Made by a program: the position numbers and the translations under genes. Of a stretch of DNA of 64,000 bases, positions 26,098-34,893 are shown piece by piece. The number at the start of each line of letters is the position of its first letter. Positions within the stretch are counted from its first letter, which is position 1. The notes beneath the pieces are model-generated. The model was not told the DNA's origin and made no database searches. It worked only from the letters and a program-made list of their open reading frames with translations. Where the stretch lies: assembly GCF_021403115.1 (NCBI RefSeq), contig NZ_JAJSSH010000001.1, forward strand, positions 558,001-622,000, read 5' to 3'. The stretch comes from Sphingobium sufflavum (GTDB lineage Bacteria; Pseudomonadota; Alphaproteobacteria; Sphingomonadales; Sphingomonadaceae).

Positions 26098-27318
26098 TCA
26101 GGCCGCGCCCTTGCTGGCATTGGCGGGCGGCGCATTGACGCCCATGCTCTGGAGATATTTGCGGATGCTGCGCGCGGCCTGCCGCAGTCGCTGCTCATTC
26201 TCCACCATGGCGATGCGCACGAAACCCTCGCCATCCTCGCCATAGCCGACGCCGGGTGCGACCGCGACCTTCGCCTGCGTCAGCAATTGCTTGGAGAATT
26301 CGAGGCTGCCCATCTCCTTGAGCGCGGGCGGCAACGGCGCCCAGCAGAACATGGACGCGCGCGCCGGGGGAATGTCCCAGCCCGCCCGGCCAAAGCTCTC
26401 GACCAGCACGTCGCGGCGCTTGTGGTAGAGTTCGCGGTTACGCTCGACAATGTCCTGCGGACCGTTGAGCGCCGCGCAGGCCGCCGCCTGAATCGGCGTG
26501 AACGCGCCATAGTCGAGATAGCTCTTCACCCGCGTCATCGCCGCGATCAGCTTGGGATTGCCGACCGCAAAGCCCATGCGCCAGCCCGCCATCGAATAGG
26601 TCTTCGACAGCGACGTGAACTCGATCGCCACATCCTTCGCGCCCGGCACCTGAAGGATGGAGGGGGTCGGGTTGCCGTCATAATAAAGCTCGGAATAGGC
26701 GAGGTCGGACAGGATCCAGACCTTGTTCTCCTTCGCCCACGCCACCAGCCGCTCGTAGAAGGGCAGCTCGACCGTCTCCGCCGTCGGGTTGGACGGATAG
26801 TTGACGACCAGGATCGACGGCCGCGGCACGGTGAACGCCATCGCCTTGTCCAGCGCGCGGAAATAATCCTCGTTCGGGGTCGTCGGCACGGATCGGATGG
26901 TCGCCCCCGCGATGATGAAGCCGAATGTGTGGATCGGGTAACTGGGGTTGGGCGCCAGCACCACGTCACCCGGCGCGGTGATCGCGGTGGCGAGGCTGGC
27001 CAGCCCCTCCTTCGACCCCATGGTCACGACGACTTCCGTCTCCGGGTCCACGTCCACGCCGAACCGGCGCGCATAATAATTGGCCTGTGCGCGGCGCAGG
27101 CCGGGAATGCCCTTGGACTGGCTATAGCCATGGGCGTCCGGCTTCTGCGCGACCTCGACCAGTTTCGCGATGACATGGTCGGGCGGCGGCAGGTCGGGAT
27201 TGCCCATGCCCAGGTCGATGATGTCCTCACCCGCCGCTCGCGCCGCCGCCCGCATCGCATTCACTTCGGCGATGACATAGGGGGGGAGACGCTTCATGCG
27301 GTAGAATTCTTCGGACAT
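26098..27318 (-). CDS. Class I/II pyridoxal-phosphate aminotransferase, AlaC / LL-DAP aminotransferase-like
   Basis: A 406-residue fold-type I aminotransferase. Visible parts are the opening SEEFYRMKRLPPYVIAEVN, the IIDLGMGNPDLPPPDHV substrate-binding stretch, NPSYPIHTFGF, VNYPSNPTAE, the LSDLAYSELYYDG segment whose Asp contacts the pyridine nitrogen, and EFTSLSKTYSMAGWRMGF with the PLP lysine. The closest groups I know are the glutamate-pyruvate aminotransferase AlaC and LL-diaminopimelate aminotransferase-like enzymes; alanine synthesis is the likely role, but the substrate is not certain. An AGAGG motif precedes the ATG. It diverges from phaC. Confidence 0.88.
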   Translation of the reverse strand: MSEEFYRMKRLPPYVIAEVNAMRAAARAAGEDIIDLGMGNPDLPPPDHVIAKLVEVAQKPDAHGYSQSKGIPGLRRAQANYYARRFGVDVDPETEVVVTMGSKEGLASLATAITAPGDVVLAPNPSYPIHTFGFIIAGATIRSVPTTPNEDYFRALDKAMAFTVPRPSILVVNYPSNPTAETVELPFYERLVAWAKENKVWILSDLAYSELYYDGNPTPSILQVPGAKDVAIEFTSLSKTYSMAGWRMGFAVGNPKLIAAMTRVKSYLDYGAFTPIQAAACAALNGPQDIVERNRELYHKRRDVLVESFGRAGWDIPPARASMFCWAPLPPALKEMGSLEFSKQLLTQAKVAVAPGVGYGEDGEGFVRIAMVENEQRLRQAARSIRKYLQSMGVNAPPANASKGAA

Positions 27319-27537
27319 TGACCTCTTGCTTTCGATTGGGGAAGCCGCGTGGCTCCCGTGGCGCACAGCGCCGTTTCATAATCCGCCCGCCGTTTTCTGC
27401 GGCCTGATAAAGGCGTTGCGCGGCTGACGGTGCCTATGGCTATATACCGGCAGGCCGAGCCGTTCCAGTGAAAGAGCAGCCTGACAGGGAGACGAATCAT
27501 CGCACAGGATGGAAAAGCGGATCCGGCCGGGGCCACG

Positions 27538-29271
27538 GTGCTGGACGGGGTGACGCCGTCGCTGGGCCAGTTGCAGCACTGGACCCGGATCGTCGGCCTC
27601 GCGCAGCAGACGATATTGGAGCGCGCCGCCGCCATGACCGGGGGGCATGGCGCGCCGCCGCTCAACGGCACGCTGGAGAAAATCGCGGAGATCCAGACGG
27701 AGAGCACGCAAAAGGGGCTGGCCCTCTGGCAGAATCTGCTGGCCGACCTCGCGCAGGGCCGGCCCGTCAATAGCCCCGCCGCCGGCGATGCCGCGCCCGC
27801 ATCCCCCGACCGGCGGTTCCGCGATCCGGCATGGTCGGACCATCCCGTCTATTCCGTGCTGCGCCAGTCCTACCTGCTCCTGTCCGAATCGTTGCTGCGG
27901 TCGGTCGACAGCATCGAGGGCCTCGATTGGCAGCAGCGCGAACGGGCGCGTTTCGCGATGCAGGGCCTGATCGACGCGACCAGCCCGGCCAATTTCCCCT
28001 TCACCAATCCGCAGGTCGTGCAGCGCACGATCGAGACGAACGGCAACAACCTGCTCGTCGGGCTGGAGCGGATGATGGCGGATCTGGGCCGCGGCCAGCT
28101 CCAGCAGACCGACCTCAACGCCTTCACGGTGGGGGAGAATATCGCGGTCACGCCGGGCAAGGTCATCCATGAGACGCCGCTCTACCAGTTGATCCAGTAC
28201 AGCCCGACGACGAAGACCGTGCAGGAAACGCCGGTCATCATCTTCCCGCCGTGGATCAACCGTTTCTACATCCTCGACCTCTCGCCGGAGAAGAGCTTCG
28301 TGCGCTGGGCGGTGGATCAGGGGCTGACCGTCTTCATGGTCTCCTGGAAATCCGCCGATGCCGCGATGGCGGATACGGTGTGGGACGATTATGTCGGCGC
28401 GCAGGTCGACGCCATCGACACGGTGCGCGGCCTGCTGGACGTCGAATCGGTCCATGCCATCGGCTATTGCGTGGCGGGCACCACGCTGGCCGCGACGCTC
28501 GCCTGGCTGGACGCGCATGGGCGGCAGGACATCGTCAAGAGCGCGACCTTCTTCACCGCGCAGGTCGATTTCGCCGATTCGGGCGACCTCCGGCTCTTCG
28601 TGGACAGCCAGCAGATCCAGATGATCGACCGGCTGGTGACGGACGGATTCCTCGACGGGCGCTATCTGGCCGCCACCTTCAACCTGCTGCGCGGCAACGA
28701 CCTGATCTGGTCCTATGTCGTGAACAATTATCTGCTGGCGGACGATTATTCGCCCTTCGACCTGCTGTTCTGGAACGGCGACACGACGAACCTGCCCGCG
28801 CGCTGGCTGCGTTCCTATCTGGAGGATCTGTACCGCGACAACCGGCTGGTGCAGGCGGGCAGCCTGTCGGTCGGCGGCACGCCCATCGACCTGCGCCGGG
28901 TCACGGTGCCCGCCTATATCCAGGCGGGGGTGGAGGATCATATCGCGCCCGCCCGCTCGGTGTGGAAGCTGCGCGGCCATCTGTCCGGCCCGTCCCGTTT
29001 CGTGCTGGCGGGGTCCGGCCATATCGCGGGGGTGGTCAACCCGCCGGTGAAGCAGAAATATCAATATTGGACCCATGACGAGCCGGTCGGCACCTTCGAC
29101 GAATTCCGCGCCCGCGCGACGGAGACGAAGGGGAGCTGGTGGCCCGACTGGGCGGCATGGATCGCCGGGCTGGACCCGGTTCAGGTGCCCTCCGCCAAGG
29201 CGCGCAAGCCCGGCAAGGGGCGCCTGCCCGCGCTGGAGGATGCGCCGGGCCGTTATGTGCTGATGCGTTAG
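27538..29271 (+). CDS. phaC: Class I poly(3-hydroxyalkanoate) synthase
   Basis: Polymerises 3-hydroxyacyl-CoA into PHA on the surface of storage granules. The 577-residue length and domain layout fit class I synthases: N-terminal helical region beginning PSLGQLQHWTRIVGLAQQ, then the alpha/beta-hydrolase core with INRFYILDLSPEKSFVRWAV, the lipase-box-like AIGYCVAGTTLA carrying the catalytic Cys, a catalytic Asp region after TVPAYIQAGVEDHIAPARS and the His in LAGSGHIAGVVNPP. The start is uncertain: GTG 27538 has only GGGG upstream, and the frame is open further back to ATC codons at 27496. phaA and phaB are not in the window; a phasin gene follows. Confidence 0.95.
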   Translation: MLDGVTPSLGQLQHWTRIVGLAQQTILERAAAMTGGHGAPPLNGTLEKIAEIQTESTQKGLALWQNLLADLAQGRPVNSPAAGDAAPASPDRRFRDPAWSDHPVYSVLRQSYLLLSESLLRSVDSIEGLDWQQRERARFAMQGLIDATSPANFPFTNPQVVQRTIETNGNNLLVGLERMMADLGRGQLQQTDLNAFTVGENIAVTPGKVIHETPLYQLIQYSPTTKTVQETPVIIFPPWINRFYILDLSPEKSFVRWAVDQGLTVFMVSWKSADAAMADTVWDDYVGAQVDAIDTVRGLLDVESVHAIGYCVAGTTLAATLAWLDAHGRQDIVKSATFFTAQVDFADSGDLRLFVDSQQIQMIDRLVTDGFLDGRYLAATFNLLRGNDLIWSYVVNNYLLADDYSPFDLLFWNGDTTNLPARWLRSYLEDLYRDNRLVQAGSLSVGGTPIDLRRVTVPAYIQAGVEDHIAPARSVWKLRGHLSGPSRFVLAGSGHIAGVVNPPVKQKYQYWTHDEPVGTFDEFRARATETKGSWWPDWAAWIAGLDPVQVPSAKARKPGKGRLPALEDAPGRYVLMR

Positions 29272-29357
29272 AATAGGACTGCATTTAGCCCTGAACAGTT
29301 GAAAAGTTTTCGTAAACTACTGATTTCCTGTAATCTATAGGCCATATTTCTCTATGT

Positions 29358-29412
29358 TGCGGTGCAAAAAATTGGTTGATTTTTTTGAGAAGTCGACTTA
29401 TTGTGCACCGCA
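29358..29412 (+). promoter_or_regulatory. Candidate PhaR operator pair upstream of the phasin gene
   Basis: TGCGGTGCA at 29358-29366 and its exact reverse complement TGCACCGCA at 29404-29412 flank an AT-rich stretch 22 nt before the phasin start. The half-sites resemble TTGC(A/G)NTGCA-like sites bound by the PHA repressor PhaR in other bacteria. This would couple phasin expression to granule formation; PhaR itself is not in the window. Confidence 0.45.
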
Positions 29413-29433
29413 GCAAACGGGAAGAGGTCTGTT

Positions 29434-30360
29434 ATGGCTACACCACCCAAAACCCCATCGTTTCGGGCTGTCCCGAAAAAAGGGACGTCTGCCGTGGTTC
29501 CGGCAAGCAAAGGCCGCGCGAAGCCCGCGACTCCGGTCCGGGAACCTGCGCCCTTCGTGATCGAATCGGGTGGCCTCTCGGCCTTCGTCGATCATAACGA
29601 TGCCGCTTTTCCGACGGCGGTGGGCGGAACTCCGCCCGCGCTGAAAGTTTCGGCCCCGGAGGTTTCGCCTAAGGCCGCGTCGGTGCCGAACGTGCCCGTG
29701 GTGACGCCAGAACCGGAACCGGTCGCACAGGAACAGCCCGTTCCCGCGCAACCTGTGCTGGAAGCCCCGGCCGAACTTGCCCCTGCTGATATTGTAGCGC
29801 CGACACCGCCGCAGCCGGTCGTCGTCGAATCCCTCGTCGCTGCGAAGGAAACGGCTGCCGACTGGCAAGTGCCGCATGCTCTGGAAGGACATCATATCAT
29901 GAATGAAGCCATCGAAACCGGCAAGAAGTTCGCAGAAGACGCCAAGGTTCGTCTCCAGTCGATTGTCGGCGATTTCAACGAGAAGGCGAAGGTCGCCGTC
30001 GAGAAGTCCTCCAAGACCGTCGAGGAACTGACTGACCTCACCAAGGGCAATGTCGAGGCTCTGGTCGAATCGTCCAAGATCGCCGCCAAGGGCGTCGAGG
30101 CTCTGGGCCAGAACGCCGCCGAATATGGCCGCGCGTCCTTCGAGAAGACCAGCGCCACCTTCAAGAGCTTTGCCTCGGTGAAGTCGCCGGTCGAATTCTT
30201 CCAGCTTCAGAGCGAACTCGTCACCTCGGCCTTCGACACGCTGGCCGCCGAAACCGCCAAGACCAGCGAAGCGCTGCTCAAGCTGGCCGGCGAAATCGCC
30301 CAGCCGATCAGCAACCGCGCCGCCATCGTGTCGGACAAGCTGAAGTCGCTCGCGGCCTGA
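29434..30360 (+). CDS. Phasin family protein with long N-terminal extension
   Basis: Phasins coat PHA granules. The C-terminal part (about residues 150-308) is a typical phasin helix bundle: NEAIETGKKFAEDAKVRLQS, KSSKTVEELTDLTKGNVEAL, YGRASFEKTSATFKSFASVK and SPVEFFQLQSELVTSAFDTL. Ahead of it are about 145 residues rich in Pro, Ala, Val and Glu with repeated PEPEPVAQEQPVPAQP-like tracts, so the protein is about twice the usual phasin length. The start at 29434 has GAAGAGG at good spacing; a start at 29401 is less likely. It follows phaC by 160 bp, in the same direction, with its own likely promoter and the inverted repeat described above. Confidence 0.92.
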   Translation: MATPPKTPSFRAVPKKGTSAVVPASKGRAKPATPVREPAPFVIESGGLSAFVDHNDAAFPTAVGGTPPALKVSAPEVSPKAASVPNVPVVTPEPEPVAQEQPVPAQPVLEAPAELAPADIVAPTPPQPVVVESLVAAKETAADWQVPHALEGHHIMNEAIETGKKFAEDAKVRLQSIVGDFNEKAKVAVEKSSKTVEELTDLTKGNVEALVESSKIAAKGVEALGQNAAEYGRASFEKTSATFKSFASVKSPVEFFQLQSELVTSAFDTLAAETAKTSEALLKLAGEIAQPISNRAAIVSDKLKSLAA

Positions 30361-30681
30361 TGCTGCACGGGGGTGGGGTCGGCGCAGACTGCCGATCCGC
30401 CGCCGACGATAGCGATTGAAGCACAGCTACGAAACGCAGGGGGGTGGGGCCATGGTCCCGCTCCCCTGTCTGTTGTCCGCTCCGGCCCGTCCCGGTTCGC
30501 CCCGGCCCGTGCCGTTCAGTGCACCGATCAGCCTCCCGATCCGCCTCATCTGCCGCGTGTGTTTTGCCCGCTTTCCCGCGCCGCTGGCTGTGCCGAACGG
30601 GGGTAAAGTGGGCGGCTTCTTGGCGGTGCCGCGCATCGCCCCCTTGCCTTGCCGTCCGCGCATGCCATATTCTGGGCCATC
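30361..30681. other. Region between phasin and clpS
   Basis: I see no gene or clear terminator in this GC-rich stretch. It ends with the clpS 5' region; the frame upstream of clpS is open back to 30649, but those residues are not family-like. Confidence 0.4.
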
Positions 30682-31044
30682 ATGATCTCCATTTCCAGCA
30701 CCAGCATCACGTCTATGGCGGGCAAGAGCGATGAGGACGGTCCCGGCGGGCCGGGCCTCGGCGTCGCGACGCGCGCGCGCACCCGGACCAAGAAGCCGAC
30801 ACCCTACAAGGTGTTGATGCTGAACGACGATTATACGCCGATGGAATTCGTCGTGCATGTCCTTCAGCGGTTTTTCCGCATGGACATGGAGGAGGCGACG
30901 CGGGTGATGCTGCATGTGCATCAGCGCGGCGTCGGCATCTGCGGCGTGTTCAGCTATGAAGTGGCGGAGACGAAGGTCAATCAGGTGATGGATTTCGCCC
31001 GCCAGAACCAGCATCCGCTGCAACTGACGCTGGAGCATGCCTGA
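30682..31044 (+). CDS. clpS: ATP-dependent Clp protease adaptor ClpS
   Basis: ClpS binds proteins with destabilising N-terminal residues and hands them to ClpAP. The core is clear: [20 protein letters not shown] with the Asn-Asp pair and the Met that form the N-degron pocket, [20 protein letters not shown], and [20 protein letters not shown]. Before it is a disordered, Gly/Arg/Thr-rich leader that fits ClpA docking. The start could be ATG 30682 or ATG 30715; neither has a strong Shine-Dalgarno sequence, and the shorter form (MAGKSDED) would be a normal length. clpA is not adjacent within the window. Confidence 0.95.
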   Translation: MISISSTSITSMAGKSDEDGPGGPGLGVATRARTRTKKPTPYKVLMLNDDYTPMEFVVHVLQRFFRMDMEEATRVMLHVHQRGVGICGVFSYEVAETKVNQVMDFARQNQHPLQLTLEHA

Positions 31045-31373
31045 TCCACGGACGCCCGGTCCTGCGGCCCCACGGCACAGGCTCCGCCCCGTTCGCCAGC
31101 GGCGCCTGCCAGGAGCGTTCTGTGGCCAGGACCGTTCTGTGGCCAAGACCGTTCTGTGGCCAGGACCGTTCTGTGGATAGCCCGGACGCTGTTTCCGCCG
31201 CACACCCGGCCAGCCCGCCGTCAGACAGGCTGTAACCCGACCGCCCCTTCGGCTATCCTGCCATCGCCAGCGGGAGGAGCCGATCCTGTCTCCGGCGCAT
31301 GATCGACCATGGAGGGCGCACCCCGCCGCGATCATGGTTCCGCCGCCCGCACGATCCAGATGAGCCAGCCGCC
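31045..31373. other. Region between clpS and queC
   Basis: Contains the four-copy 17-bp tandem repeat at 31109-31176; otherwise no gene or riboswitch-like structure is evident to me. In particular I could not fit a preQ1 aptamer in front of queC. Confidence 0.45.
31109..31176. repeat. Four tandem copies of a 17-bp unit
   Basis: Units at 31109, 31126, 31143 and 31160 follow the pattern CCAGGACCGTTCTGTGG with single-base changes in unit 1 (G for C) and unit 3 (A for G). The array is a perfect-register minisatellite between clpS and queC. Confidence 0.9.
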
Positions 31374-32138
31374 ATGTCCAACGCGATTTCCACCCAGCCT
31401 TCCGAACACGCCGCTCCCGGCCAGCCATCCATCGCCGTCATCCTGATCTCCGGCGGTCTCGATTCGATGGTCGCGGCGGCCCTCGCGCGGGAGGCGGGGC
31501 ATGAGCTGGTCGCGCTGACCATCGACTATAACCAGCGACACCGGGTCGAGCTGGAGCGCGCCCGCGCCATCGCGGCGATGCTGGGGGTAAAGCGGCATGT
31601 CGTCCTGCCCCTCGATCTCAGCGCCTTTGGCGGATCGGCGCTGACCGCCACCGACATCGACGTGCCCAAGGATGGCGTGCAGCCCGACGGCATCCCCGTC
31701 ACCTATGTCCCCGCGCGCAACGCCATCTTCCTCGCCCTGACGCTGGGCCTGGCGGAGACGAGCGGCGCGCATGACATCTATATCGGCGTCAACGCGCTCG
31801 ATTATTCGGGCTATCCCGACTGCCGCCCGGAATTCATCGCCGCGTTCGAGGCGATGGCGACCCTTGCCACGCGCGAAGGGGTGGAGGGCCGGCCCTTCCG
31901 CATCCGCACCCCGCTGCAACATATGAGCAAGGCGGACATCGCGCGGGAGGCGGCGCGGCTCGGCCTCGACGCGGGGATGAGCTGGTCCTGCTACGATCCC
32001 GCCCCGGCGGGCTATATGTCGCCCGTGCTGCTTCATTGCGGCGAATGCGACAGTTGCCGCCTGCGCGCGCGCGGCTTTGTCGAGGCGGGGCTGCCCGACC
32101 CGACCGGCTATGCCGTCACCCCCGACACGTCGCGCTGA
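31374..32138 (+). CDS. queC: 7-cyano-7-deazaguanine synthase
   Basis: Converts 7-carboxy-7-deazaguanine to preQ0 with ATP and ammonia, a step of queuosine synthesis. The 254-residue protein contains the PP-loop ISGGLDSMVAA, VTYVPARNAIFLALTLGLAE, IYIGVNALDYSGYPDCRPEF and the C-terminal zinc knuckle formed by SWSCYDP and HCGECDSCRLRARGF. The start at 31374 was chosen since similarity begins soon after; the earlier in-frame ATG at 31299 adds unlikely sequence. queE follows 17 nt after the stop, giving a two-gene operon. Confidence 0.97.
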   Translation: MSNAISTQPSEHAAPGQPSIAVILISGGLDSMVAAALAREAGHELVALTIDYNQRHRVELERARAIAAMLGVKRHVVLPLDLSAFGGSALTATDIDVPKDGVQPDGIPVTYVPARNAIFLALTLGLAETSGAHDIYIGVNALDYSGYPDCRPEFIAAFEAMATLATREGVEGRPFRIRTPLQHMSKADIAREAARLGLDAGMSWSCYDPAPAGYMSPVLLHCGECDSCRLRARGFVEAGLPDPTGYAVTPDTSR

Positions 32139-32155
32139 CGATGGGACGCTGACCG

Positions 32156-32797
32156 ATGGGCTATGCCGTCAAGGAGATGTTCCTGACCCTTCAGGGCGAG
32201 GGCGTGAACAGCGGACGCCGGGCGGTGTTCGTGCGCTTTGCGGGCTGCAACCTGTGGTCTGGGCGGGAACAGGACCGGGCGAGCGCCGTCTGCCAGTTTT
32301 GCGACACGGATTTCGTCGGCACCGATGGCGACGGCGGTGGCCGCTTCGCCGACGGACCGGCGCTGACCGACGCGGTGGAGCGGCTGTGGGGCGCGGGGCG
32401 GGGCGACCGTTTCGTCGTGCTGACCGGGGGTGAGCCGATGCTCCAGATCGACACCGCCCTGCTGGCCGCGCTGCATGACGCGGGCTTCACCGTCGCGATG
32501 GAGAGCAATGGCACCATCGCCGCGCATCCCGCCATCGACTGGGTGTGCATCAGCCCGAAGGCGGGGAGCCAGGTCGTCCAGACGCGCGGCGATGAACTCA
32601 AGCTGGTGTGGCCGCAGGCGGGGATCGACCCCGGCGACCTCGAAGGCTGGGACTTCGCCCACCGTCTCGTCCAGCCGATGGACCTGGGATCGGACGAGCC
32701 GAATCGCGGCGCGATGGCGGCGGCGATGGACCTTGTCATGGCCCGCCCGGTCTGGCGGCTGTCGCTCCAGACGCACAAGCTGCTCGGCCTGCGATAG
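32156..32797 (+). CDS. queE: 7-carboxy-7-deazaguanine synthase
   Basis: Radical SAM enzyme that contracts 6-carboxytetrahydropterin to 7-carboxy-7-deazaguanine, the substrate of QueC. The 213-residue protein starts with YAVKEMFLTLQGEGVNSGRRAVF, as QueE does, and carries the cluster cysteines spaced C-x14-C-x2-C (from AGCNLWSG to VCQFCDTDF), the variant known from Burkholderia-type QueE rather than plain CxxxCxxC. The glycine-rich VVLTGGEPMLQ motif binds SAM. It ends with RLSLQTHKLLGLR, the usual family end. queD and queF are not in the window. Confidence 0.97.
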   Translation: MGYAVKEMFLTLQGEGVNSGRRAVFVRFAGCNLWSGREQDRASAVCQFCDTDFVGTDGDGGGRFADGPALTDAVERLWGAGRGDRFVVLTGGEPMLQIDTALLAALHDAGFTVAMESNGTIAAHPAIDWVCISPKAGSQVVQTRGDELKLVWPQAGIDPGDLEGWDFAHRLVQPMDLGSDEPNRGAMAAAMDLVMARPVWRLSLQTHKLLGLR

Positions 32798-32830
32798 CGC
32801 AGGAGCGGCCCCGCAAGGCCGCCCCTCACC

Positions 32831-33517
32831 TTACTGGCCGCGCGTCTTTTCCCATGTCGCGGCGCATTTGGCGACCAGCACGCCCTTCTTCCAGCATTTC
32901 TTGTCCAGTGGCGGCACGCTGGCGACAAAGCCATAGCCGGGGTTGCCATAGACCCGCTCCACCTGCGCGACGAGCGAGTTCCGCAATTCGCCCAGCCGGT
33001 TCTGCGCGACGATATAGAGCGACCCGCGCGGCGCGAAGATCGCTTCGCGTCCGATCTTGCCCGCCACCTGGCAGAAGCTCGTCTGCGCCTGCACGGTGGA
33101 GTAGGAGGAATAGGTGCGCGTACCATATTGGTCGAACTGCTTCTGGCCGGGGCCTGCGCCATGGGTGCGCTTGAAATAGTCGCCCAGCACCTTGAACGCA
33201 TTGCCCAGTTCCGCATCATGATGGGCCAGCATGGCGTTGTAGTTGCTGACGGTCAGCAGCGTCGGTTCGAAATCGCACTGGAGCGCCGCGACGTTCAGGG
33301 ACGCGCGCAGATGCCACAGCAGCCCGGCGCGCAGTTCCGCCGGGGTGGCGCCGGGCAGGTTGATCCCGCTGGTCGGTTCCGCGCCGGTCACGGGCGGGGT
33401 GGACAGGTCGGCGGGTTGCCAGAACAGTTGCGCGCCCGCCGGCTGGGCGACGGCCAGCACGGCGCCCGCGATCAGGGCGGACAGCGGGCGAAAGGCGGTG
33501 GGCAGGGTCATGGGCAA
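32831..33517 (-). CDS. Secreted protein of unknown family, paralogue of the gene at 1-746
   Basis: A 228-residue protein with a clear Sec signal peptide (PLSALIAGAVLAVAQPAGAQ, cleavage about after residue 29). The mature part holds LLWHLRASLNVAALQCDFEP, YNAMLAHHDAEL and a Tyr/Ser/Gln-rich stretch QYGTRTYSSYSTVQAQTSFC, and ends in a Cys/Lys-rich tail. The WH(L/V)R...LNVAALxC...YNxML pattern is shared with the lipoprotein at the start of the window. Four cysteines could form two disulfides in the periplasm. I do not recognise a named family or enzyme motif. The start is ATG 33517 or 33511. The lipoprotein gene 33590-33916 lies 72 bp upstream on the same strand. Confidence 0.8.
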   Translation of the reverse strand: MPMTLPTAFRPLSALIAGAVLAVAQPAGAQLFWQPADLSTPPVTGAEPTSGINLPGATPAELRAGLLWHLRASLNVAALQCDFEPTLLTVSNYNAMLAHHDAELGNAFKVLGDYFKRTHGAGPGQKQFDQYGTRTYSSYSTVQAQTSFCQVAGKIGREAIFAPRGSLYIVAQNRLGELRNSLVAQVERVYGNPGYGFVASVPPLDKKCWKKGVLVAKCAATWEKTRGQ

Positions 33518-33589
33518 TCTCTCTTCCGCGAAAAAGGGGGGCGTTGTGCGCCGGCGGCACGGGCGGCCACAATGTGAAAAGGGGCGGTT

Positions 33590-33916
33590 CTATCGGGCGG
33601 CGCTGCTGTTGCTGCCCGCGTCCCCGGCGGTGGGCTTGCGGCTGGGCGTGGTGGCATCCGCACTGTTACCCACGGGCGCGCTTTCCGTTCCCTGAACGGG
33701 CGCTGAGCCGCCATTGGGCAGCCCGGCGTTGGACAGCGGCGTGCCGTCGCTGGTGGCATTGTCCAGGTCGGCCATGGAATCATTGGCGGTGCCGTCCACC
33801 ACCTCCATGTCGCGCATGGTCACATTGCCGCCACCGGCGGGTCTGGAATCGCCGCATCCGGTCAGGCCGGGCAGGATCGTGGCAAGCAGCAGGGGCGTCA
33901 GGAGGATGCGCGTCAT
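33590..33916 (-). CDS. Small putative lipoprotein, low complexity
   Basis: A 108-residue protein starting MTRILLTPLLLATILPG and reaching LTGC, a lipobox at about residue 21. The rest is hydrophilic and rich in Asn, Gly, Ser, Ala and Asp without predicted fold, so it is likely a lipid-anchored disordered peptide of the envelope. No family is recognised. A longer frame begins at 33952 but would put charged residues ahead of the signal peptide. It precedes the secreted-protein gene in the same direction. Confidence 0.65.
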   Translation of the reverse strand: MTRILLTPLLLATILPGLTGCGDSRPAGGGNVTMRDMEVVDGTANDSMADLDNATSDGTPLSNAGLPNGGSAPVQGTESAPVGNSADATTPSRKPTAGDAGSNSSAAR

Positions 33917-34003
33917 GACGCGGGGTGTAGAGCGCCCGCGCTCCCGCCTCAAGAGCCGATGCGGTCGGCGGGGAATCGGGGCGTCCGGTTCAGGCGCCCC
34001 GGT

Positions 34004-34783
34004 TCAGGCCGATCCGTTCAGGCCGGGCGCTTCAGCCCCGTCACTTCCGGACGAACAGCGACTGATCCCGTCCAGAAAGGCGTGCCGGTGCCGGGCCAGC
34101 GCCGCATCCAGTTCCGCCATGCGCGCCCCATTGCCCAGGCTGGCCAGGCTGGCGACGCCATAATCGCTGATCCCGCACGGCACGATGCCGGTGAAATGCG
34201 ACAGGTCGGGATCGACGTTGATCGCCGCGCCGTGCAGCGTGACCCAGCGCCGCACCCGCACGCCGATCGCGCCGATCTTGGCCTCCCGCCCCTGTGCGTC
34301 GAGCGTCCAGATGCCGATCCGCCCCTCGGCGCGGAACGCCTCCACGTTCAGGTCGCCCAGCGCCGCGATCACCCATCCTTCCAGCCGATGGACGAAATTG
34401 CGGACGTCGCGTCCCCGCTGGCCCAGGTCGATGTTGCAATAGACGACCCGTTGCCCCGGCCCATGATAGGTATAGCGCCCGCCCCGTCCGGCGCGGTGGA
34501 CGGGGAATCGGGCGTCCAGCATTTCGGCCGGGTCGGCGCTCGTCCCCGCCGTATAGAGGGGCGGATGCTCCAGCAGCCACAGCCGTTCGCCCGCTTCGCC
34601 TGCGGCGATGGCGGTGGATCGTTCCTCCATGTCGGTCAGGGCGGCGGGATAATCGACCGGCTGGCTATCGACGCGCCACTCCGGATCGGGCAGCGGATCG
34701 GACAGGGCCATAGCCTGGGTTGGGGCCTGGGCCATGGCCTGGGTTGGCGCCTGGGGGGCGTCGGACGGAAGATGCGTGCTCAT
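34004..34783 (-). CDS. lipB: Lipoyl(octanoyl) transferase
   Basis: Transfers octanoyl from acyl carrier protein to lipoyl domains of 2-oxoacid dehydrogenases. Conserved stretches are [55 protein letters not shown] with the catalytic lysine, and [17 protein letters not shown] with the acyl-thioester cysteine. The 259-residue protein has an unusual N-terminal extension containing the exact eight-residue duplication [16 protein letters not shown]. The start at 34783 is the first plausible ATG; family similarity begins at about residue 30, so a start after the duplication cannot be ruled out. Confidence 0.95.
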   Translation of the reverse strand: MSTHLPSDAPQAPTQAMAQAPTQAMALSDPLPDPEWRVDSQPVDYPAALTDMEERSTAIAAGEAGERLWLLEHPPLYTAGTSADPAEMLDARFPVHRAGRGGRYTYHGPGQRVVYCNIDLGQRGRDVRNFVHRLEGWVIAALGDLNVEAFRAEGRIGIWTLDAQGREAKIGAIGVRVRRWVTLHGAAINVDPDLSHFTGIVPCGISDYGVASLASLGNGARMAELDAALARHRHAFLDGISRCSSGSDGAEAPGLNGSA

Positions 34784-34893
34784 ATACCCTCGATGGTGGC
34801 ACAACGCGCAATTGACAAGGGCGCTGCCACATGGCTTGCACGCGGGGACGGTCCGCGCGGGCCAGCACAGGAGCTTGATCTGGGGTGTCGGTA

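Noticed and set aside
31109..31176. Possible CRISPR array
   Set aside because: Units are 17 bp and directly abutting with no spacers, so this is a tandem minisatellite. No cas genes are present.
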